Translations under genes and position numbers: made by a program
Shown here: one piece after another, positions 55,846 through 64,000 of the stretch
Numbering within the stretch: the stretch's first letter is position 1
Layout of the letters: every line of letters starts with the position of its first letter
Assembly (NCBI RefSeq): GCF_036784765.1
Contig: NZ_CP136651.1
Span: 3,174,001-3,238,000, forward strand
Origin: Novosphingobium sp. ZN18A2
GTDB lineage: Bacteria > Pseudomonadota > Alphaproteobacteria > Sphingomonadales > Sphingomonadaceae
Direction of reading: 5' to 3'
Length of the DNA: 64,000 bases
Notes under the pieces: generated by a model
The model's input: only the letters and a program-made list of their open reading frames with translations
Told to the model about the DNA's origin: nothing
Database searches by the model: none

Positions 55846-56721
55846 GTGCCAAGCCTTCCGCGCCAGTCCCTGCCGATTCTCGCCGCGATCCTGGGGCTGG
55901 GCACCTATGGCGTGATGGACGGCTTCATGAAGGCCGCCGCAATCGCCGCCGGGGCATATAGCGCGACCTTTTTCCGCAACATGATAGGCGCGGGAATCAT
56001 GGCCGGGCCGTGGTTGTGGCGGGCGCGTTCGCTGCCCGGCCCTGACGCCTTGCGCATCCACGCCCTGCGCGGCGCGGTTACGGGCGTCATGGCCGTGCTG
56101 TTCTTCTATGGACTGGCGCGCACGCCGATGGCCGAAGCGATGGGCCTGACATTCACCGCCCCGCTGGTCGCGCTCTATCTTGCCGCCGCGCTGCTGCACG
56201 AACCCGTGGGCGGCCGCGCGATCGCAGGCTCACTGCTTGCGCTCGGAGGCGTGGGCGTGATCGCGCAGGGCAAGTTCACCGGCGCCTATGACGCGGAAAG
56301 CGTGAAGGGGCTGGGCGCGATACTGGTTTCGTCGATGCTCTATGCGGTCAACCTCGTGCTCCAGCGCAAGCAGGCACAACTGGCCGCACCGCAGGAAATC
56401 GCGTTTTTCCAGGCGCTGTTCGTCACCGCATTCCTGGGCCTTGGCGCGCCGCTGCTTGCCCATGTCCCGTCTTCCGAAACTTGGGGCTATATTGTCGCGG
56501 GCGCGGCGCTGGCGGGCATTTCGCAACTTTTGCTCAGCTGGGCCTATGCCCGCGCAGAGGCGCAAGTGCTGGTGCCGATGGAATATACCGCCTTCGTCTG
56601 GGCCGCGCTGGTCGGCTGGATCGGATTCGCAGAACCGCTGACATGGCGCACGCTGGCCGGGGTGGCGCTGATCGTGGCGGGCTGTCTCCATGCCGCGCGA
56701 AAGGTGCGCGTTCCGGCCTGA
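55846..56721 (+). CDS. DMT-family (EamA) transporter
   Basis: The 291-residue protein has ten hydrophobic segments in two EamA halves (FFRNMIGAGIMAGPWLW... FYGLARTPMAEAMGLTFTAPLVALYLAAALLHEP and the second copy SWAYARAEAQVLVPMEYTAFVWAALVGWIGFAEPLTWRTLAG). It probably exports a metabolite across the inner membrane. The start is GTG 55846. Confidence 0.9.
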   Translation: MPSLPRQSLPILAAILGLGTYGVMDGFMKAAAIAAGAYSATFFRNMIGAGIMAGPWLWRARSLPGPDALRIHALRGAVTGVMAVLFFYGLARTPMAEAMGLTFTAPLVALYLAAALLHEPVGGRAIAGSLLALGGVGVIAQGKFTGAYDAESVKGLGAILVSSMLYAVNLVLQRKQAQLAAPQEIAFFQALFVTAFLGLGAPLLAHVPSSETWGYIVAGAALAGISQLLLSWAYARAEAQVLVPMEYTAFVWAALVGWIGFAEPLTWRTLAGVALIVAGCLHAARKVRVPA

Positions 56722-56984
56722 CCATACCCGTCCGCAGGGCAATTTCATGGCGCGGGCGCGGCCTGAAAGGCAACGTCCCGCCGTTTTGGCGCTTCTCCGC
56801 GCAGATTTAGACCCCCGGCCACCTTGACGGATCGCACTTAACCGCGCATCGCGGCGGCGAAAATTCGGGCCGTCCGCAAATCCCGGCACCCGATGTGCGA
56901 TGCCCGCCCCCGGCGCGGCTTCCCCCGCACTCGGCACCGGGCATGCGCGCGGCACAATCTGCAACGAAGGGAACCCCCGCAGCC

Positions 56985-59657
<2,673 letters not shown>

Positions 59658-59728
59658 ACAAAGGCGCCGCCCCCGCCCGATGGCGCGGGGCGGCGGCCGC
59701 TGCCGGGTTTTTCAGGATCCCACAAACG

Positions 59729-59762
59729 AAAAGGGCGGCCCCTTGCGGGAGCCGCCCTTTTT
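59729..59762 (+). terminator. rho-independent terminator, probably bidirectional
   Basis: AAAAGGGCGGC (59729-59739) pairs with GCCGCCCTTTT (59751-59761), with a run of Ts right after the right arm and As before the left arm. It can end acnA (plus) and the converging PEP-CTERM gene (minus). Confidence 0.85.
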
Positions 59763-59781
59763 GCTGGGAACGAAAGCCCGG

Positions 59782-60900
59782 TTACTTCGCCGCCGCAGCC
59801 TTCTTCGCGCCGCGGCGCTGGCGGGCGACGAGCATCGCCGCACCCGCGCCGAACAGCAGGATCATCGGCGGTTCGGGCACTTCGGTAGGCGGTCCGCCAG
59901 AAGACGAGGTTGACCCGCCCGAACTGGAAGACGTGCTGGACGAGGTAGAGCTGGAAGACGACGTCGACGAACTGGACGACGTGGACCCGCCGCTCGACGA
60001 TCCGCCCGAGCTGGACGTGGACGACGATGACGACCCCGACGAGGAGGAACTGGTAGAGGTAGAGCTGCTCATGCCGCCGCTGCTCGTGGCCCCGCCGCTC
60101 GACGACGATGAACTGGACGAGGACGAAGACGACGAGGAACTCGACGAAGAGCTGGATGAGGACGAGCTTGAGCTCGAGACATTGCCGCTCGACGTGGAAA
60201 CATTGCCAGACGAAGTGCTGACGTTACCGGACGACGTGGACACGTTACCCGACGAGGTCGAGACGTTGCCGCTGGACGTGGAAACGTTGCCGCTCGACGT
60301 AGAGGTGCTGCTCGTCACCCCGCCTGTCGAGGTCGAGACGTTGCCCGAAGAGGTCGTGGAACTGATCCCGCCGGTGGAGGTGGACGTGGAACCGCCGGTG
60401 CTGGTCAACCCGCCGGTCGACGTGGAAGTCGATCCGCCCGAGCTTGAGGTGGACGTCGATCCGGTAGAGGTGGACGAGACGACAACGCTGCCGCCGCCAC
60501 CGCCGCCACCGAAGAAGCCGCCGAAAAATCCGCCGCCGAAGCCGCCGTTGAATCCGCCGCCGCCGATCACGACCGGCACCGTGGCACCACCGCCCGAATA
60601 GGGCTGCTGCGGGGGCGCGGGCGGCATATAGGGCACGGGCACCATCGCCATCTGCGGCTGCGGCGCTTCGCACGTTTTCGTCACGGTTTTCTTCACGATC
60701 CGCCGGGCGCGGTGCACCTTGCGCGGGGCTTCGCGCCGCGCGACATGGCGCTTCACCTTGGTGCGCTTCACCTTCACCGGCTTCACGTGGTGGATTTCCT
60801 GGTTCGAGGGCGTTTCCGACACGTGGACCGCACCGCCGCCGAGCATCGCTCCGCCGGCCGCGCAAGCCATCAGTTTCGCCATTGCCGCTTTCATCGACAT
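59782..60900 (-). CDS. poly-serine PEP-CTERM surface protein
   Basis: The 372-residue protein has a signal-like N-terminus (MAKLMACAAGGAMLGGG), a very basic segment (KVKRTKVKRHVARREAPRKVHRARR), a Pro- then Gly-rich stretch, and a long Ser/Thr/Gly domain. That domain has seven tandem SSGNVST heptads and a run of 27 Ser. It ends with a PEP-CTERM sorting signal: VPEPP, a hydrophobic helix (MILLFGAGAAMLV) and a basic tail. Such proteins are cut by exosortase and often glycosylated on Ser/Thr. No exosortase gene is in the window. Start ATG 60900 is tentative. Confidence 0.8.
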   Translation of the reverse strand: MSMKAAMAKLMACAAGGAMLGGGAVHVSETPSNQEIHHVKPVKVKRTKVKRHVARREAPRKVHRARRIVKKTVTKTCEAPQPQMAMVPVPYMPPAPPQQPYSGGGATVPVVIGGGGFNGGFGGGFFGGFFGGGGGGGSVVVSSTSTGSTSTSSSGGSTSTSTGGLTSTGGSTSTSTGGISSTTSSGNVSTSTGGVTSSTSTSSGNVSTSSGNVSTSSGNVSTSSGNVSTSSGNVSTSSGNVSSSSSSSSSSSSSSSSSSSSSSSSSSSGGATSSGGMSSSTSTSSSSSGSSSSSTSSSGGSSSGGSTSSSSSTSSSSSTSSSTSSSSGGSTSSSGGPPTEVPEPPMILLFGAGAAMLVARQRRGAKKAAAAK

Positions 60901-61130
60901 ACTCGTCGCCCTCGTTGCTTCTCGCCAGGGGAGCGATAGGCGGAACGCAGTTAAAGGCGTCCTTTCACCTGCCCCTGTTCGTGCCAGCAACGCAGAACCC
61001 GCGCGAAGGAACAATGGCGTTAACCGCGTTTAGGCCATTGTAAGGCTGGAAAAATCACGCAAAGACTGTCCCACGCGGCACAGTGTCCCGATATGGAACC
61101 GAAATCGGGGTGCGTGTTAACCTTGGCGGC

Positions 61131-62162
61131 TTACTTGCCGCCGTCGAACAGCCCGGCCTGCCCGCCCGAAGGCGCGCTGAGTCCCAGGTGCTGCCAGCCG
61201 CGATCGTTCAGGCAGCGCCCCCTTGCGGTGCGCGCGACCAGGCCAAGCTGGATCAGGTAGGGTTCGATCACGTCTTCGATCGTGTCGCGCGGTTCCGAAA
61301 GGCCGGCGGCCAGCGTTTCCACGCCCACCGGACCGCCTTTATAGATATCCGCGATCATGGTGAGATAGCGCCTGTCCTGCGCGTCCAGCCCCAGCGAATC
61401 CACTTCCAGCCGGGTCAGTGCATCGTCCGCGACGGCGCTGGTCACGGTGCTGTTTCCAGCCACGTGCGCAAAATCGCGCACCCGGCGCAGCAGCCGTCCG
61501 GCAACGCGCGGCGTCCCGCGTGCGCGCCGCGCAATCTCTGTCGCGCCGCCCTTGTCCATACCGATACCCAGCAGCGCCGCCCCGCGCGATACCACGCGTT
61601 CCAGTTCGGGCACGGTATAGAAGTTCAGCCGCACCGGTATGCCGAAACGGTCGCGCAGCGGCGTGGTGAGCAGCCCTTGCCGCGTCGTGGCGCCGATCAG
61701 CGTAAATTCGGGCAGGTCGATCCGCACCGACCGGGCGGACGGGCCTTCACCGATGATAAGATCGAGCGCGCGGTCCTCCATCGCCGGATAGAGCACTTCC
61801 TCCACCACCGGATTCAGCCGGTGAATCTCGTCGATGAACAGGACGTCGCCCGCCTCAAGGTTTGTAAGGATTGCCGCAAGATCGCCCGACTTGGCGATCA
61901 CCGGCCCGCTGGTGGCGCGAAAGCCCACGCCCAGTTCGCGCGCAACGATCTGGGCAAGCGTGGTCTTGCCAAGGCCGGGCGGGCCGAAGAACAGCGTGTG
62001 GTCCATCGCTTCGCCGCGCGACTTCGCGCTTTCGATGAAAACGCGCAGGTTGTCCTTCGCCGCCGCCTGACCCACGAAATCGGCAAGCGACTTCGGCCGC
62101 AGCGCGGCATCGGGGTCTTCGGCCCGGCGCGCGGGGGACATCAGGCGGTCGTCTTCGTCCAT
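61131..62162 (-). CDS. ruvB: Holliday junction branch migration helicase RuvB
   Basis: The 343-residue AAA+ protein has Walker [10 protein letters not shown], Walker [12 protein letters not shown], sensor [19 protein letters not shown], and a winged-helix C-terminal domain ([15 protein letters not shown]). With RuvA it drives branch migration. It is the last gene of the ruvC-ruvA-dsrE-like-ruvB group. Confidence 0.97.
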   Translation of the reverse strand: MDEDDRLMSPARRAEDPDAALRPKSLADFVGQAAAKDNLRVFIESAKSRGEAMDHTLFFGPPGLGKTTLAQIVARELGVGFRATSGPVIAKSGDLAAILTNLEAGDVLFIDEIHRLNPVVEEVLYPAMEDRALDLIIGEGPSARSVRIDLPEFTLIGATTRQGLLTTPLRDRFGIPVRLNFYTVPELERVVSRGAALLGIGMDKGGATEIARRARGTPRVAGRLLRRVRDFAHVAGNSTVTSAVADDALTRLEVDSLGLDAQDRRYLTMIADIYKGGPVGVETLAAGLSEPRDTIEDVIEPYLIQLGLVARTARGRCLNDRGWQHLGLSAPSGGQAGLFDGGK

Positions 62163-62180
62163 TCTTGCGTCAGTGCACCG

Positions 62181-62726
62181 TCACGGGATCAGGTGATAGC
62201 CCTGCTGTTGCAGCAGGGTTTCGGCCGTCATCGCGGAAAGCGCCATCTTCACGCCGGGCAGCAGGTCCGCCTTGGCGATGCCCAGCGCGGCGGAGCTTTG
62301 CCCGCAGATATAAATCTTCACGCCATGGGCCAGAAGCGCGGCGATAATCGGGGCGTTGGGGTTCTCCTTGCCCGGATATTTCTTTGCATAGGCCGCCGCG
62401 TTCGTCACATCGAACCCCGCCGTGCCGTGAACGACCAGCGCCACTTGCACATAGTCTTCGGGCACGCCGGCGGCGACGTTCATGTTGATATAGCGCCCGA
62501 TGCTGTCGAACGTGCGGTTGACCTTGCCCGGATCGGCGCCCTTGCCTTCCTCGAACATGGCTTTCAGCACGGTTCCCGGCGGAATGGGCATATCGCTTTC
62601 GACATCGGCGATCTTGCCGAAGTCCTTGAAAACCGGGCCTTCGTGGAACTTCGACATGTCCTGCGCCATCGCCGGGCTGGCCGCGAATGCCGCCGCGGCA
62701 AGCGCCGCGATCATCAGCTTGTGCAT
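62181..62726 (-). CDS. DsrE-family periplasmic protein
   Basis: The 181-residue protein has a signal peptide (MHKLMIAALAAAAFAASPAMAQ) and a DsrE/F-like fold (VQVALVVHGTAGFDVTNAAAYAKKY, PIIAALLAHGVKIYICGQSSAALGIAKADLLPGVKMALSAMTAETLLQQQGYHLIP) with a Cys in the ICGQS loop. It is probably a periplasmic sulfur-relay or redox protein. It stands between ruvA and ruvB. GGAAGGGG lies before ATG 62726. Confidence 0.87.
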   Translation of the reverse strand: MHKLMIAALAAAAFAASPAMAQDMSKFHEGPVFKDFGKIADVESDMPIPPGTVLKAMFEEGKGADPGKVNRTFDSIGRYINMNVAAGVPEDYVQVALVVHGTAGFDVTNAAAYAKKYPGKENPNAPIIAALLAHGVKIYICGQSSAALGIAKADLLPGVKMALSAMTAETLLQQQGYHLIP

Positions 62727-62788
62727 CGTGTTTGTCCCCTTCCTGGTCGGGCATCCCCTCGCCCGGTCCGTCCCCGCATCGAAGCCCA

Positions 62789-63391
62789 TCAGCCCGCCGC
62801 CTTGCGCAAGGCGAGGCGGACAAGATCGTCCAGCGGCGCGCCATCGCCCAGTTCGCCCATCGCATGCGCGACGGCGGCAGAGGCTATCGCCGGTTTGAAA
62901 CCCAGGTTTTCCAGTGCGGAGACGGCATCGGCGCTGGCCGATCCGGCGGGCAGAGGTGCTGCCCCGGCAGCGCCTGAACCGCCGGGCAGCGCGCCCGCCT
63001 TGTCTTTCAGTTCGTTGACGATGCGGCCTGCGAGTTTCGGCCCCACGCCCTGCGCACGCGCGACCATCGCGGCGTCCCCGCCCGAACAGGCGCGCTGCAA
63101 TTCTTCCGCCGAAAGCGCGGAAAGGATCGCCAGCGCAACCTTGCTGCCCACCCCCTGCACGGCGGTAAGCAGGCGGAACCACGCGCGCTCCGCCGCGCTG
63201 GCGAAGCCGATCAGCCGCATGTCGTTTTCGGAAACCTGGAGATCGGTATGCACCGTCACCTTATCGCCAGCGATGCCCAGCGCATCCAGCGTGCGGGCAG
63301 AGCAATGGACGAGGTAGCCCACGCCGTGAACGTCTATCACCGCCCAGTCCGGGCCGGTTTCGTCAAGCGTTCCGGTGAGCTTTGCGATCAT
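62789..63391 (-). CDS. ruvA: Holliday junction DNA-binding protein RuvA
   Basis: The 200-residue protein has an N-terminal OB fold ([31 protein letters not shown]), tandem helix-hairpin-helix motifs ([39 protein letters not shown]) and a C-terminal RuvB-contacting domain. It holds the four-way junction for RuvB. Confidence 0.97.
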   Translation of the reverse strand: MIAKLTGTLDETGPDWAVIDVHGVGYLVHCSARTLDALGIAGDKVTVHTDLQVSENDMRLIGFASAAERAWFRLLTAVQGVGSKVALAILSALSAEELQRACSGGDAAMVARAQGVGPKLAGRIVNELKDKAGALPGGSGAAGAAPLPAGSASADAVSALENLGFKPAIASAAVAHAMGELGDGAPLDDLVRLALRKAAG

Positions 63392-63475
63392 GCTTTGTTC
63401 CTATGCACCGCCCATCCGGCGCGTGCAAGCCCGCCCCCTTCCGCTTGCGGGAGCGATTGGGCGTGGGCAAATGCG

Positions 63476-63946
63476 CTATTTCGCCAGATGCGCGTGCGCG
63501 ATGGCCACGGCCAAGGCGTCCGCCGCGTCGGCTCCGGCCAGTTTCGCACCCGGCAAAAGCACCTTCAGCATAGCCTGCACCTGTGCCTTTTCCGCCCCGC
63601 CGGTGCCCACGATCGCCTTCTTAACCAGCCGCGTCGCGTATTCGTGAACGGCAAGCCCCGCACGCGCGGCGGCGAGCAGGCACACCCCGCGCGCCTGCCC
63701 CAGCTTCAGCGTCGATTGCGCGTTCTTGTTGACGAAGACCTCTTCCACCGCCGCGCAATCGGGATGGAAGCGCGCGATCACGTCGGTCAGTTCGCGGTCC
63801 AGCGTCACCAGACGCTCGGCCAGCGGCGCTTTCGCGTCGGTCGGTACCTGTCCGTTGGCGATGTGCGTCAGCCGGTTACCGTCCTTCGCCACCACGCCCC
63901 AGCCGGTGCAGGAAAGCGATGGATCGAGGCCGAGGATCAGAGGCAA
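63476..63946 (-). CDS. ruvC: Holliday junction resolvase RuvC
   Basis: The 156-residue RNase H-fold nuclease has acidic residues in [40 protein letters not shown] and [17 protein letters not shown]. The start is a rare TTG at 63946: an in-frame TGA lies directly before it, and the family's N-terminus allows no later start. It resolves junctions handled by RuvAB. Confidence 0.95.
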   Translation of the reverse strand: MPLILGLDPSLSCTGWGVVAKDGNRLTHIANGQVPTDAKAPLAERLVTLDRELTDVIARFHPDCAAVEEVFVNKNAQSTLKLGQARGVCLLAAARAGLAVHEYATRLVKKAIVGTGGAEKAQVQAMLKVLLPGAKLAGADAADALAVAIAHAHLAK

Positions 63947-64000
63947 TCAACCATTCCGTTGGTGTCGAGCGGGTTCAATCCCCATGCATAAAGAAGCCGC
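63937..64000 (-). CDS. possible 3' end of an upstream minus-strand gene
   Basis: A minus frame open from the window edge ends at TGA 63937-63939, reading [20 protein letters not shown] and overlapping ruvC by 10 bases. This would suit translational coupling to the TTG start of ruvC. Only 20 codons are visible and I do not recognise the protein. Confidence 0.3.
   Translation of the reverse strand, partial: RLLYAWGLNPLDTNGMVDCL

Noticed and set aside
60178..60312. tandem 21-bp repeats considered as a CRISPR-like or non-coding array
   Set aside because: The units are in frame, code for SSGNVST heptads and have no spacers; they are part of the PEP-CTERM coding region.
61083..63317. 744-codon plus-strand frame opposite ruvB-dsrE-ruvA
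   Set aside because: It overlaps three confident genes on the other strand and has a non-protein-like composition.

Overview
The window is high-GC bacterial DNA whose gene content points to an alphaproteobacterium, most likely of the order Sphingomonadales (Novosphingobium/Sphingobium-like). This placing is inferred from protein character and gene order (stand-alone LigD polymerase, NDUFA9-like reductase, DUF924 protein, PEP-CTERM protein, polar-flagellum gene order); no database was searched. Most of it is chromosomal core with short gaps and many 1-8 bp gene overlaps.

Layout. 1-3.3 kb: the end of a PAS-GGDEF-EAL-PilZ cyclic-di-GMP protein and a secreted subtilisin-like protease. 3.4-19.5 kb: a flagellar block. 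Flagellin is on the minus strand; divergent from it is one long plus-strand run of a sigma-54 activator, fliE, fliF, fliG, fliH, fliI, fliJ, fliK, fliL, fliM, fliN, fliO, fliP, fliQ, fliR, flhB, fliD and fliS. It encodes the MS-ring, C-ring, export gate and ATPase, hook-length control, cap and flagellin chaperone. 19.6-26.7 kb: a ParA-like ATPase, a LigD-type polymerase, the ppk-ppx polyphosphate pair, a glutathione transferase and an NDUFA9-like protein.

26.9-30.2 kb: tRNA-Leu(CAG) followed by a tyrosine integrase and an IS3-family element that has split a small minus-strand ORF. A near copy of the tRNA 3' end at 30145-30161 marks the probable far end of a small, decayed island of about 3.1 kb. 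30.2-32.7 kb: a three-gene minus operon (polysaccharide deacetylase, CelD/FemAB-like acetyltransferase, GNAT). 32.8-35.2 kb: small membrane proteins and the Rieske subunit of the bc1 complex. 35.2-36.5 kb: a visibly AT-richer BglII/BstYI-like restriction enzyme with an MT-A70 methyltransferase, apparently inserted between the Rieske gene and nrdB. 36.5-40.4 kb: nrdB, a PepSY-TM-like protein and nrdA.

40.9-44.6 kb: a stress-type membrane protein, then two paralogous TonB-C proteins with duplicated flanks on either side of a Baeyer-Villiger-type monooxygenase. 44.9-53.4 kb: nadB with an ABC ATPase, a zinc-finger protein, tldD, a DUF924 protein, two GNATs, ispG and a retropepsin-like protease. 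53.4-56.7 kb: two different L,D-transpeptidase-type proteins and a DMT exporter. 57-64 kb: aconitase, a poly-serine PEP-CTERM protein, and ruvC-ruvA-dsrE-like-ruvB on the minus strand.

The parts that most repay a second look are the tRNA-Leu island with its IS-split ORF, the restriction-modification insertion, the duplicated TonB-C modules around the monooxygenase, and the poly-serine protein. I did not find a clearly new multigene system.
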